From Anticarsia gemmatalis (Eukaryota; Arthropoda; Insecta; Lepidoptera; Erebidae), in contig NC_134747.1 in assembly GCF_050436995.1 (NCBI RefSeq), forward strand, positions 14,329,501-14,393,500: 64,000 bases of DNA, read 5' to 3'. The position numbers and the translations under genes are program-made. Below, piece by piece: positions 46,300 through 57,320 of the stretch. The notes under the pieces are model-generated. The model ran no database searches, had not been told where the DNA came from, and was given only the letters and a program-made list of their open reading frames with translations. How positions within the stretch are numbered: the first letter of the stretch is position 1; the number at the start of each line of letters is the position of its first letter.

Positions 46300-46521
46300 T
46301 TGCGTCACATAAGAGAGAATGGGTCAAAATGTTCCCCGCTTTCGTAATATTTTTTACTGGTACTCTGCTCTTATTGGTCTTAGCGTGATGATATATAGCC
46401 TTTATGATATATACCCTTTAGCCTTTCTCGATAAATGGGCTATCTAACACTGAAAGAATTTTTCAAATCGGACCAGTAGTTCAAACAAATAAACTCTTCA
46501 GCTTTATAATATTAGTATAGA
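46300..46521 (-). mobile_element. Helitron family 1, 3' terminus lost
   Basis: The 5' end (minus strand) is intact, TCTATACTAATATTATAAAG, and the body matches the copies at 10790 and 21855. The opposite end stops at TTGCGTCACATAAG: the hairpin and CTAG needed for Helitron termination are gone, as is most of the AAAC tract. An internal duplication of TGATATATA-type sequence is present at about 46387-46425. Confidence 0.8.
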
Positions 46522-47019
46522 TATGTACTTCTTTATGTGCTATTTCCTTGTAGCAAAGACAGCCTACATCAATATGGCAGCTAACAAAAACATATTTGTC
46601 AATCGTAACACATTATGTAATACGAAAACTCAATAACAAAGTTGTTTATAGAGAAATTAATTTTCAATATTTACATATTTAATAGAGAAACCCCGATGTC
46701 ATTATTGCTTTACGTTTACAGAATAAATTGTCAGTTCAATATAACACTACCACGATATTATTGTAAAACCCGCAGATTTTCAATTTTATTACGGTTAATA
46801 TGCTTTTTGGTAATTATTGATTGTTTTATCGAAAGCAATTTGTTGTTCTTCGTACAATTAAGTTTTCGATATTTCATTATTTTTTTTGCTTTTTTCCGTG
46901 AATAAAGACAATTTAATTAAAGAATAATAAACCCTTACCAATTTTTTTTTGTAATGTTACACTCAGCCGTACTCTGCCACTACTGTGTATTTCTTTTTAT
47001 TTGATTCTATAGTTAAGTG
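46522..47019. other. AT-rich DNA, no supported gene
   Basis: The plus-strand frame 46642-46905 is AT-rich, hydrophobic by composition and not recognised. Confidence 0.45.
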
Positions 47020-47105
47020 ATCATACATACATAAAATCACGCCTTATCTTGTGAGGTTAGGTAGAGACCTAAGAACGCCAATTGATACGATCATATTGTC
47101 ACATA
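47020..47105 (-). mobile_element. tRNA-type SINE 3' end, minus strand
   Basis: Reversed, it reads AGGTCTCTACCTAACCTCAC, AAGATAAGGCGTGATTTTAT, GTATGTATG. This is the same 3' terminus as 5205-5285, with a short (TATG)n tail. Confidence 0.65.
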
Positions 47106-47719
47106 GGACCGCCACCGGTCAGCTCAACTTTCACATTTGAAATATAAATATCAATGGTACATTCTTCGGCTACGTACCCAGAGTAAACTGGTTAAAAAGA
47201 CCTTCAAAACTAGGAATTATATACCAACCACTATTTCTCTAAAGTACTACAAGACAAGCCCACTTGAGTTTTCCAATAAAATATTATTGCAAGCATAAGT
47301 TCCACTTATCATAACAATAATATAACATAATAAACGTATTCGTTGAACTGTGTAATCAGTTTAGGAAAATAACAATATACCACGTATTCAAATCGAAGCC
47401 AACATCTGATAATATTCTCAGAAAAGCAATCAAGATTGTCCGACTCGGTATGAGACTTATTATTGTCGCAATAAATTTCTACTGATACTTATAATAAAGC
47501 AAATAAGGTTTTTTTGTTTCTCAGTCGTGTTAATATCCACCAGTCCAATTAAAAGCTGCTAGGTTAAACTAATTGTGTTCAAAATAGTGTTTCTCTAATC
47601 ACTCTACAATTTGAAATATGCAACAAAAAATATGTATTTTAAAGGTTACTACATCAAATAACACTCTAATTCAATTATCTTACCTGTACTTACTCTGTTT
47701 AACATACTGTGTAACTTAT
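47106..47719. other. AT-rich DNA, no supported gene
   Basis: Nothing recognisable. Confidence 0.5.
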
Positions 47720-47770
47720 TTACAAAATTGCAGTTTATAAAATAAAGGACATTTTGATTTGACTTGAATT
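47720..47770 (+). mobile_element. LINE-like 3' terminus
   Basis: TTTATAAAATAAAGGACATT followed by TTGATTTGACTTG resembles the self-polyadenylating tail also seen at 25330-25375. The body upstream is not recognisable. Confidence 0.35.
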
Positions 47771-50590
47771 TATAGAAATCGTACAATACAATACAAAGGT
47801 CTAACAAAACAAAACACTAACACGTCAATACAAGGCCAACAAAACAAACTCTTCACAACTCACCAAAAAGGACTCACTAAGTATAATTTTCTTTGAAAAA
47901 CGAAACTGCGGAAAAACGTCGTCCTCCTATGGGAACGCTCCGTTGAATAAACTTAACTATACAGCGACATCTATCGGTGGCTGGTAGAAAGCTTCGAGTA
48001 TTTATGGTTATATCGATAAGATGGGAGCTCAAACTTATGTGATACGGGAGAAGGAAAGTGGTATCTTGATTCCGAATGTAGGCTGCAGATTGATGGGAGA
48101 CGAAGTTGTTACGTAAGTGTTATGTGAAATTTTATAGGTAAAATTATAAGTAAAGGGCTAGTCCTAGTGATCTCGTTTAATAGTGTCCTTAATATTTAAA
48201 AAAGCTTGAAATGTTTGTAATTGGATGTATAATTTTGTTAGTGATAAATTAATTTGCTGATAGATTCGGAAGATTATGGCCAGCTGGCTCAAGGCGTTCT
48301 TTCTCTAACCAAGGGGTCTACATAACATCCAAGGCATACTCTCTTTGGTTTAGTGTAGACCCTTACCCAATAGTATGCAGAAGAGATTCCCAATTTTAAT
48401 ATGATTTTAAGTACTGACTTACCATGTATAAATTTCATCAGGGTTTTATTTAAGGTAGAACCCAATAATAATTCTCTTACTTTACATAGATCTGAATCTT
48501 TCAACTACAACATACTCTAGAATAATAAAACGATGTGTCAGTCTTCTCGGAAACAATTTAGTGTACAAATTAAACAAGTGAAGTCAAAAAGACTACATTA
48601 GCGAGGGACTGCCGGCATAAATCTCGTTGCACAATAAATATCGTGAGGGAGGACGTCACGGAAATTCACCCTCATTCGACTTGAATAGTTCCCAGTTGCT
48701 TCCTTTGGTACGGGGTACTGACTTGTTTGTGGTCGGTGAAATACACGCGGATTTTGTCGTGAGTATCGGACATAGTTTTACTTGTATTATTGGAAATAAT
48801 TTGAATTATTTGGGAGGTCAGTATACCAGAAAATATTGTACTTTATTTTTTAATAATATTATCCCAGTACAATTATGCATTAACGTTTTATATTAAGTGC
48901 TTGTGTTACTCTTAATATTAAGAAATATGCTTCTGAAAGTCTCATCCAAATTGAATTAGCAGTTTAGGAGTTGAAATGCAGAAGGGTGACCAACAAAAAT
49001 AATTTTGCATATTGTGTATTCGGTAAAAAGTACCAAAGAATCAGAGTCATAATTATTTAAAATTAATGTTACTTATTGATATACGAATAACGGACGGAAT
49101 CAAAAGCAAAATTCCGAAGTTCGTTACCCAAGCAAAATTATAAAAATCTTTTCATAAAACCAATACATGTGTAAAAGGTTTCGTTCTAGAACTTAAGTTT
49201 CAAACCATATACTTTACCGAGTGGTATTTGCGAGTTAAGTTGTCGTCGGTCGGTACCAGCAGTACCGGCGGTAAGGCCCGGATATTTAATATTATTACAG
49301 CATTTCCGAACCGGACGCGACTAGCGCTGCAACAACCCGCACAGAATTATACACTGATTCTATTTGGAAACTCGGATCTTGAGATGAAATTATTTATAGG
49401 AACGTTTCTAATCGGCTTACATCTAAATTGTGAGATATTGATGAAATAATTCAGAATTGAAATTATCGAGTAAAGGATGATTTTGATTTTGTTATAATAT
49501 TAGTAAATTAATATAAAATAATGAAACTAAATAATCACTATTGGTGAAATGATTTTTATTTGCTTTATTTGCTCCATTTTGTTTGTACTGTTAGTTACCA
49601 ACCCAAGGACAAAGGTCTTCTAAAGTCAAATCTTTTAAATCTTACTATGAAAGTACATAATAGCTACTAACAGTAGTGACTTCTAATGAGCCCCATAAAC
49701 TATGGAGATCTAGTCTCAATATTACTAAGCAATTTTATAGTAAATATTAAATAGAAGTGAAATAAAATACTGTTGCCATTATAAATTGATACCATTCATA
49801 AGTAGTTAATGAAAAAAAAAGTGTCAAGTATTATTGATACAATAATAAATAGTACATAAACACAATTATAATTTTAGACATATTTGAAGCCGCACCCAAT
49901 GTTTCTAATACACAGACAAAAATACCTTTTACCATACCGAAGTTCCCAATTGACGCAAATCATAAAATAAATAATGACAATGCGATATTTGCTAAATGCA
50001 AAGAGGAATCAGGCCGTATCCGTTGACCATCAATCTTAATATCGACGCCATATTTTTCTTCGTTTGAAGGCGCGGCCCGCGTCACTCACTTTGATAGACT
50101 GCTGATAATATTGTAGGCCAGTGATATGGCTTAGTCACACTGGTTCAATTGAAAGACTCTTCGTGGAAAGGAAAAGACGGGGCTATATTTGGAAAATATT
50201 TTTAAAACCAATTTAAGAAACGTCTTAGGTTTATTTGTTTCATTAAACCGAATATGACTAAATAACTGTAACTACTGTGATTCTGTACCATGTGTTTGTG
50301 TGCTATCAAATATCTATAGTTTGACATTTATCTTAGTTCCTTCGATGTCTGTCCGAGGTGCTGTTAAGATTTTCTCACCAAATTTCCCGAAAGCGGTTGC
50401 CAATAGCCAATAGGGGTAAAAAATCGGGCTACAGATATAGTTTCAGTCCGATAAATACTGATCACATGGTTATGACATTTCTCTGTAAAACACACTTGTG
50501 GACAATTATAAGGCTGATTAATCTTTGAGCTTGCTAAAAACGAATCATAATTATGGTAAAAGTCAAACATAAATTATAATTCCTTAACCT
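47771..50590. other. AT-rich DNA with two small GC-rich patches
   Basis: Patches at about 48640-48720 (GAGGACGTCACGGAAATTCA) and 49225-49340 (GTCGGTACCAGCAGTACCGG) have balanced composition and may be conserved non-coding DNA. Open frames over them (89 and 73 codons) show no domain. A LINE-like CCAAATTGAATTAGCAGTTTAGGAG string is at about 48945. No gene is supported. Confidence 0.4.
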
Positions 50591-50760
50591 TAACACATGC
50601 ATAATTGGAGCCACAAAGGACTATAACCATAGAACAAAAACCCAGCAGTGCGCACAACACTTCGTCTGCAAGGCTCGGAGGCGCGAGCGTCCGGCGCAGA
50701 AACAATAGCATTGTTCCTTTGTCTGCTTTGTGCCTATTTATTGAGCACTCGCCCACTGGG
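50591..50760. promoter_or_regulatory. GC-rich block around a SOX-like site, candidate enhancer
   Basis: Composition rises in GC through ACAACACTTCGTCTGCAAGG and GCGCGAGCGTCCGGCGCAGA. The block contains a palindromic SOX-like site and a CCTTTGTCTGCTTTGTG tract with further SOX/TCF-like half-sites. Both strands are open for about 60 codons without recognisable product. It reads more like regulatory DNA than an exon. Confidence 0.35.
50701..50715. promoter_or_regulatory. Palindromic SOX-type site
   Basis: AACAATAGCATTGTT consists of two inverted AACAAT/ATTGTT half-sites separated by 3 bp, the arrangement bound by SOX-group dimers. A further CCTTTGT half-site follows at once. Binding is inferred from motif alone. 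Confidence 0.4.
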
Positions 50761-50798
50761 TGGCGCTCAGCGGCGCTCAGCGGCGCTCATCGGCGTTC
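50761..50798. repeat. Short tandem array, 10-bp unit, 4 copies
   Basis: TGGCGCTCAG, CGGCGCTCAG, CGGCGCTCAT and CGGCGTTC follow in perfect 10-bp register. Confidence 0.9.
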
Positions 50799-51000
50799 AA
50801 CAAAACGATAAATAATCGCCATTCCACGTCAACTAATTATTCCGCCATAATGCAGTCGTTCGAGGTGAAGTCAGATCACTGACTCGGATATTGTGAATTG
50901 ATTCTGATTGTTTGATTTGTTCAGTTCCATTTAATCAATTTGGAGTTTTAATGTGGTCTTTTGTTCCTTTTTTTATATGATCTAATAAATGAATTTAATA

Positions 51001-51165
51001 CAACTGGGCCAGGGTCTCCTCCCGGAATGAGGGAGGGGTTAAGACTTAAATTCACCACGCTGGCTAAGTGCGTGGAATTTGCATACCTTCAAGAACTTTT
51101 ATAAAGTACTCCCAGACCTGTAGCACGATGTCTTTCTTCACCGTTGGAAGAAGACTGGAGAGATT
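51001..51165 (-). mobile_element. SINE 3' half, minus strand
   Basis: Reversed, it reads AACGGTGAAGAAAGACATCG-like sequence (with one change), then TGCAAATTCCACGCACTTAG, CCAGCGTGGTGAATTTAAGT, CTTAACCCCTCCCTCATTCC, GGGAGGAGACCCTGGCCCAG. Same family as 25580-25905, without the tRNA head. Confidence 0.7.
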
Positions 51166-51555
51166 TTTTTGTGAAATTAGGTTTTGTTGGATCTTGCTTT
51201 TTTATTATATGTAGGAAAATCATTTTACAGGGAATTTAATTTTAGATTAGGTTTCAAAAATATTACGCTTTGATTAATCGGAAATGTGATCATGAATGTT
51301 GGTTTTTTGCTGCAATACCAAAAGTATGCTAGAAATTATATTTCACATTTCACATTCTAAATAAATTCAATATAACTAACAGCATTTATACATCATTCGT
51401 GGAACCAATCGCTAAAAAACGAACTAAATATTTTAATTCACATAAATGTGATCTCATCAAATATCATGCTAGTACTATTTTTATGTTTTGCTTTTTACTG
51501 ACGCGAAATAATTACAAAATATTATGTATATAATTTAATATTAGTACCATCAAAG
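51166..51555. other. AT-rich DNA, no supported gene
   Basis: No recognisable feature. Confidence 0.5.
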
Positions 51556-51932
51556 GCTGGAGGAGCTCGTGGCTTAGTTTACAACAGCCGCACGGATCGA
51601 TCTTTGAGGTTAAGCTACGCTTGCCGAGGTTGTTCCGTGGATGGGTGACCATCTTATACATTTCGAGTTCCTCCGTGTTTCGGAAGGCACGTTAAATTGT
51701 GGGTCCCGGCTGTCATTTTCGAAGATCTTTGACAGTCGTTAACAGTAGTCAGAAGCTTGAAAGTCTGACAACCAGTCTTACCGAAGGGTATCGTGTTAAT
51801 ACCCAAGTAACTGGGTTGTGGAGGTCAGATAGGCAGTCGCTCCATGTAAAACACTGGTATTCAGCTGCATCCGGTGAGACTGGAAGCCGACTCCAACATA
51901 GTTTGGAACAAAGGCTAAGCGAATATATATAT
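51556..51932 (+). mobile_element. 5S rRNA-derived SINE (family A), near full length
   Basis: The head at 51608-51650 reads GGTTAAGCTACGCTTGCCGA, GGTTGTTCCGTGGATGGGTG, ACC. It resembles 5S rRNA from box A through box C (5S-type AAGTTAAGCAACG and TTGGATGGGTGACC). The body has TCGGAAGGCACGTTAAATTG, GGTCCCGGCTGTCATTT, AAGCTTGAAAGTCTGACAAC, CCAAGTAACTGGGTTGTGGA, GGTCAGATAGGCAGTCGCTC, AAAACACTGGTATTCAGCTG and CATCCGGTGAGACTGGAAGC, and it ends in a (TA)n-like tail. Body blocks such as the GGTCCCGG-CTGT segment parallel family B, so A and B share ancestry. The plus-strand 90-codon open frame inside it is repeat-derived. Confidence 0.8.
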
Positions 51933-51984
51933 AAAGGCTACATGTCTGAGATTTCTTTATCAATACAGTAGTTAAAATTCTGCA

Positions 51985-52090
51985 CTCGGCGTAGCTTGCT
52001 CAGCTTACAAAAAATCGTATTTGCTACGCGGTACTACACGTAGCTACGAACGGTCCTTGATGCCATTGCACCGTAGCGCTACGCTTTCAT
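51985..52090. repeat. Cluster of CGTAGC / GCTACG motifs
   Basis: CGGCGTAGCTTGC, TTTGCTACGCGG, CACGTAGCTACGAACGG and CACCGTAGCGCTACGC contain the motif in both orientations, twice as close palindromes (GTAGCTAC, GTAGCGCTAC). It is similar to 33565-33700 and may be an old foldback element. Confidence 0.45.
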
Positions 52091-52694
52091 TCCATCCATG
52101 CATCAAAATCTTACGATCATCGTGCGATAGTTGCTTAGTATATTTTTAACACAATCATTATATTTTGGTTTCAATTGATTTCAAGCATTTGTTTGCAAGC
52201 ATCGTGTCTAAAGAGGATTTTGATCAAATATATACTTTTGCTCTGTTTGAAAAACTCCTTGTACTAATTATTGATACTTATTGCGTTATTAGTAAGATAT
52301 AGCTAAGACGATACTTCTTTCGTTCATAGATAGCTCCCAAAATCATCTTCACGAACTGTACATAGCACAAAATAATTCCTTCCGAAAATGTCAGTGCAAC
52401 TACTACACAATTACTAAGCAACCGATCGCTAGCAATATTTCCACGATGTTCGGCATACAAAGCGGGTTTTGAGGGCAAGAGGCGTTGGCGCTCAAGTGGC
52501 AGCCATCGATGTACGCGGACAATGCTCGCCTCCACTCACGGCTCGTAGTGAGCTCTTTGTGGATACGGTATATGTGTGGCTAATGGTTCTCTTAAGAATA
52601 TACATCGTCTATGTACGATGCTGGACGAAAGGGTTTTTTTCGAAGAACTTATCAACTCTAAGGATAGTTTCCTTCGCATCGATAGATCGTATAG
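52091..52694. other. No supported gene; overlapping open frames
   Basis: A plus-strand frame of 116 codons (52469-52819, non-ATG start) and a minus-strand frame of 85 codons overlap a mildly GC-rich patch at 52450-52570. No domain is recognised, and the 3' part of the plus frame runs into SINE sequence. Confidence 0.4.
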
Positions 52695-52765
52695 TAGCAA
52701 GTTGCGTTTTTTGGACTCTGCCTACTTCTATGGGAAAAAGGCGTGTCTTGGTATGTCTGTGTCAA
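52695..52765 (+). mobile_element. tRNA-type SINE 3' end
   Basis: TTGGACTCTGCCTACTTCTA, TGGGAAAAAGGCGTGTCTTG, GTATG parallels the 3' ends at 5205, 41505 and 47020. The 5' part is missing. Confidence 0.5.
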
Positions 52766-53624
52766 CTATGGATTTCGAAAACAGCAAAGTTCTTTGCAAT
52801 ACACATGAACTTTACGTAAGTGGTTGATATCTGTTTATGTTAAGTTTTTCATTTCTAAATATAATTTTTCATACATCCCAGTGCGAGAGTATTCTTTCAA
52901 AAACGTGTAAAAAGGTCTGTGATGAGAGTTCCGTGCGTGTGACCTAATTGCGACACTCGATAGCTGGTAGTTGTTCACAAAAGGCCCTGAAGGGGATGCG
53001 TGCCGTATCGCGGCGTGCGTGCTTTACGCCTACTACGACGTTAGGACACTCTTCCAATGGCAAAGCGAAGCGAGATGAAGCAAAGCATAGTAAAAACACA
53101 ATACTTTCAGACAAGATTTTTGTACGTGATTCTTTTTATAGCTGATGTTGTGCCCAAAAATTATATCGATCATAACTGTAGGATATCGAAATGCGATTAT
53201 AATGTTCAGCAGTTAGTCTAGAAATCCTTAACAAAAACTAGATGTGGAAGGTGAGGCCTCAGAAAACAATGGAACGTATACAAATATATGACAATGTTCC
53301 CGAAGCACGCGGTTGCCCATGATAGCAAAAGGCTTTGCTGCTAAACAAGAGTGGCATCACAGATAATTCAAAAGCTTCAATAGCTATACTACTTCACTGT
53401 GACATAACTTCATAGCTTCAACAGTGAGAAACCACCTTAACTTCCCATACACCAGTATCCCCCTAATAAAGTACTATAAACGTTCATTTTAAAGATAGAG
53501 ACGTTACATGCGAGGGAAGATGACATTTAAGATTGTATAATAGTCTTTATGATATGAAGGGAACCATACGTTGCTACAAAATTTAGTATTATTTACAGGT
53601 TATGAGTGTATTAGAAATAATTAT
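52766..53624. other. No supported gene
   Basis: A mildly GC-rich patch at 52975-53060 has no recognisable content. The rest is AT-rich. Confidence 0.45.
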
Positions 53625-53840
53625 CGCTTGTTCTGACGGTGGAAGAAAACATCGTGATGAAATCTTGTATACCTGAGAGTTATTTTATACAGTTCTTGAA
53701 TGGATGCAAAGTCTTCAACGCACGCGAAATGAGAGAGAGCTCGGAACTTTAGAATCAACTGGTCATTACTATCCCACTGCTGGATAAGGTTCTCCATTCT
53801 TGTCCAGCTGTGGGACAGAAATGGATTAAAATTATGAGTA
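53625..53840 (+). mobile_element. Diverged SINE body
   Basis: CTGACGGTGGAAGAAAACAT, CGTGATGAAATCTTGTATAC, CTGAGAGTTATTTTATACAG, GCAAAGTCTTCAACGCACGC, then ACTATCCCACTGCTGGATAA and GGTTCTCCATTCTTGTCCAG follow the body order of the 25580-25905 family but with heavy divergence in the 3' third. Confidence 0.6.
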
Positions 53841-54503
53841 GTATTTTTGATATAAATTTATACTTTGGCTCTTCAGTTTCCTTTTTAAAAGTAAAATCAG
53901 ATTTTGATAAAACTTCGGGGTCAATCCGTCATGGTTGGGATGAAAAGTTATTTTTGGAGTTTCCAAGAAGTTTGTAATCCTTTCGCTTTAATCTGATATG
54001 TGATGTAATTACTGAAGAGGATAATATATTGATGGAACAAATTCTAAGTAATTTTCACATAAAATTACTTAATTGCTTTCGATGTTCAAGATTTCGTGTT
54101 TCTGTTATGATAGATATTATTTATGTTATGAAAATGTTTTTTTTTTAGATGTGTATCCATATAATTTTGACTTTTATTTACTTAATAGTTGGCATTTAAA
54201 TTTGACCGCAGGTGATAAACACCAAGATATTATGAATGATATACTTTATGCTCGAATTATAATCGTTATCATGAATTACTTAATTCGATCTAATGCTGAA
54301 TACAGCCTGTATATAGGTCAGGTTAAGAAATACTGTGTTAATTTGACCCAAACATATAGTTACGCATAATACCTTCAAGATAAGATATGATAAGAATAAG
54401 TCAAAGGGCAAGTTTAAATACTATGCGTACCTACTCATGATTTAATTCACCGATTATTTCACCATTAAATCTAATATTCAAAAATACTTTCCTACAAAAT
54501 CGC
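53841..54503. other. AT-rich DNA, no supported gene
   Basis: The plus-strand frame 54073-54369 (98 codons) is AT-rich and unrecognised. Confidence 0.45.
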
Positions 54504-54532
54504 TCAACACCTCGCTTCGCTCGCGAGGCGTT
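54504..54532. repeat. GC-rich hairpin
   Basis: AACACCTCGC pairs with GCGAGGCGTT (one mismatch) across a TTCGCTC loop. It lies about 60 bp before an 11-bp array. Confidence 0.6.
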
Positions 54533-54589
54533 GATTAACGAACGAAAGTGTGTAATTACCCGTCGTGTTGCAAGACACTTCGTTACAGG

Positions 54590-54633
54590 TATTATACCTG
54601 TATTATACCTGTGTTATACCTGTATTATACCTG
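54590..54633. repeat. Short tandem array, 11-bp unit, 4 copies
   Basis: TATTATACCTG is repeated four times with a single change (TGTTATACCTG in unit 3). Confidence 0.95.
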
Positions 54634-54837
54634 TATTAGCGGTAACGCAGATACGCTGATCGCGTCGTCAATTTCTATAGCTTTTGATAACGTGTCTGAG
54701 AGAGCGCTTAGCGAGGTTTTTGAGTGTTTTATAAATACTTGGTGTTGTTAATGAGTTGTACTTAACTTAAGGAAGTACGTTAATATGGGTCTAGTATACT
54801 ATGAGTAGTTTAGTACGAGTCCATAGAACTATATCAG

Positions 54838-55004
54838 CTTAGCCTTTCTTACAAACTTTGTTGGAGTCAGGTACCAGTCTCACTGGATGCAGCTAAATAG
54901 CAGTATTTTACATGGAACAACTGCCTATCGGAGCTTCACAACCCGGTTACCTGGGTTATAACACGATAACCATCGGTAAGACTGGCTGTCAAACTTTCAA
55001 GCAT
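54838..55004 (-). mobile_element. 5S-type SINE (family A), 3' half
   Basis: Reversed, it reads GCTTGAAAGTTTGACAGCCA, GTCTTACCGATGGTTATCGT, CCAGGTAACCGGGTTGTGAA, then ACTGCTATTTAGCTGCATCC and GTGAGACTGGTACCTGACTC. It matches 51732-51915 of the full copy. The 5S-like head is absent. Confidence 0.75.
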
Positions 55005-55066
55005 AAACTAACTTTAATAACATTCCAAAGAATACAAAAATAAATAAATTTAACGCATTAATGTTC

Positions 55067-55160
55067 CAATACTGGGCAAGGGTCTCCTCCCATAATGAGA
55101 GTGATTTTAGGCCTTTTAGTCCACAACGCTGGTCAATTGCGGGTTGAGGACAAAGAATAC
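55067..55160 (-). mobile_element. SINE 3' end, minus strand
   Basis: Reversed, it reads TCAACCCGCAATTGACCAGC, GTTGTGGACTAAAAGGCCTA, AAATCACTCTCATTATGGGA, GGAGACCCTTGCCCAGTATT. Same family as 25580-25905, and only 60 bp from a 5S-type SINE fragment in the same orientation. Confidence 0.7.
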
Positions 55161-55541
55161 AAATGATACAAAATAAAAAAACCTGAATACTTTTTTCGCC
55201 AACTCTTCGGTGAAAACACAATTAAATACCTTTTCCATTCTCAAAACAGTCTATAAATATATTCGCATACAGCCTGAAAGCCTACAGTTAGAACATAACA
55301 AATGCATAGCAATTAAGTGCACTCACATGAAGTAGTTTTAAAACAGACGCGGCTTCATTATGAGTTGTGTTGCCGGCTCTGTTTGTTACTTGTTCTGTGG
55401 CCTTTTAGCTCGCAATTATATGTTTTATTCAAATACTGTTGATGTTTGTGGTGTGATTTGATTGCGAGGTTTTGAAGTGGAGAATATGCGAAAAAGGGAT
55501 TGAAGAACTGTGTATGACATTTCTCAAAAACATTGAGAAAA
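55161..55541. other. AT-rich DNA, no supported gene
   Basis: Nothing recognisable. Confidence 0.5.
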
Positions 55542-55764
55542 TCCTATTAATATTATAAATGCGAAAGTTTGTGAGAATGTATGTATTACTATGTACTGAT
55601 GTTTGTTATTCTTTCACGCAAATACTACTGAACCGATTACAATGAAAATTGGTAGCTGAAGTCCCAGAATAATACATAGGCTACTTTTTATCCCGGACTT
55701 CCTGAGGGATCGGGATTTACACGGGAAGGGTTTCCACGCGGACGAAGTCGCGGGCGGCCTCTAG
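55542..55764 (+). mobile_element. Complete non-autonomous Helitron, family 2
   Basis: It starts TCCTATTAATATTATAAATG and ends with the hairpin CGCG-GACGAAGT-CGCG, then GGCGGCCT and CTAG, and is inserted between A (55541) and T (55765). The body carries TTTGTTATTCTTTCACGCAA, TACTACTGAACCGATTACAA and ATAGGCTACTTTTTATCCCG, the order of a very common lepidopteran repeat. Family 1 shares the 5' TAATATTATAAA block, implying related replication proteins. Non-coding. Confidence 0.9.
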
Positions 55765-57263
55765 TAATGTATACAATGCGTACAAGTCGGTCGACAAAAT
55801 ATGGTATCATAAAATACGTGTACTTTCAAAATAAAACCATCCTTAAACACGATTCTTTTCAAAATACAAGCTTCGCACTGAAAACCGAAAACGAATTTTT
55901 AACCGCTATATTGTGCAGGAAACTAAAAACACTATCCTTGACTATAATTACTTCACATTTTCCTTTAAAAATACATTTTTAAATCTTATATTTCATAGCA
56001 AGCTATTGTTCTTTATAAACACTTGCTTTTATACGTTCATTGCTGGTTCTTATTAGCAAGGAAATTGAAAATAGTGGGGAACTAAGGCAATGTACGGCAA
56101 TGTGCGGTGTTTGGGAAACGAACTGCGAACTCAAGTGGGTTCAAATGTATTGAATTGATATTGAATAAAGTTTTATTTGTTATCGGTCTGTGTATGGTAG
56201 TTTGGGAATTATGTTTTGTGTTTTTGATTTGGTTTGTAGGAATTTAGTCGTTTGGTAACTTTAATGATAAAAGAGGATTTTTAAGGATAATGATTGTTAG
56301 TCTTTTAAAACTTATTACATAATTAGTAACTAGATATAAATTTATAATCCACTTGATCCATGATGACAACATGTCATGACATTTGTTTTCTAATTATTGT
56401 CTAACTATGAAATATAACTAATCATATCCAAAGAATAGCGGACAGTAGTCGTCGGGAAAAAACATTTATTTTTACATTAACGTTTCCGAGTATAGAGTAT
56501 ATAGAATAAAGTAACCGAGACTATTCTGCCTAATCATTGCAAAATTGTTTCAATTATTAACAGAAGTAAGGTTATGAGATGACAAAGACCCAATACTAAA
56601 TAGTTTCTTCAAAAAGCTCGCTAAGCCTCAAAAGACAAACGTGAGCAATGGTATACAATGACATAGCACCTCAACACAGACGCTTACCGACGAGAGACGT
56701 CATTCAACGCTATTCTTCTGAGGAAATATAAAAGTTATGAGATGTTTCAAGTAATATTGTGCAGTTTTACAGTTTCAAGTAATTGTAGACTGTTAACAGA
56801 CCGTTGTTGGGATGAATGTAGTAGCTCATAAGTAGTTTACCAAGTATTTTTTGCGACAAGCGAAATGACTGCGTGGCTTAGTGGCCCTCGTGGTCAACAT
56901 TCAACAATTGAAGAAAACATTTGCTCAGTGTCGAAATTTTCAATTCCACATAATGTCAATATTTCGCGTAATTTACTCTTCGGAAAAACGAGTCTGGATT
57001 ATCATCGATTGGTGCCCCGCTTCACTGATAAACAACCACTGCACTAATAGCATATTTAACTCACACAAAGCGTTTACGGCGCCATTGTTCCACCACCCAG
57101 TAAAAACAATATTAATAACCAAATTACACAACTTAATCAATTATGAAACTGAACAAAGCGACGACCATTAATAATAAAGCCGGAAAATTGTGATATAAAA
57201 CAGTTAAGACGAATAAACTGCGGTTTCTTTAACGCGATTATGAATATTAATTATCACGCAATC
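55765..57263. other. AT-rich DNA, no supported gene
   Basis: The open frames at 55767-55982 and 56865-57171 have no recognisable product. Nothing else of note. Confidence 0.45.
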
Positions 57264-57320
57264 GCCACGCTGTTGCCACGCAGTTGGTCCGCCGTTGCGA
57301 CGTTGCTACCACGCAGTTGG
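57264..57320. repeat. Imperfect array, 11-bp period
   Basis: GCCACGCTGTT, GCCACGCAGTT and GGTCCGCCGTT are in 11-bp register, then GCGACGTT and another CCACGCAGTTGG. Confidence 0.6.

Noticed and set aside
51699..51971. 90-codon frame as a protein
   Set aside because: It lies entirely inside a 5S-type SINE.
52469..52827. 116- and 83-codon overlapping plus-strand frames
   Set aside because: The longer frame starts at a non-ATG codon, and the 3' part of both frames is SINE sequence.
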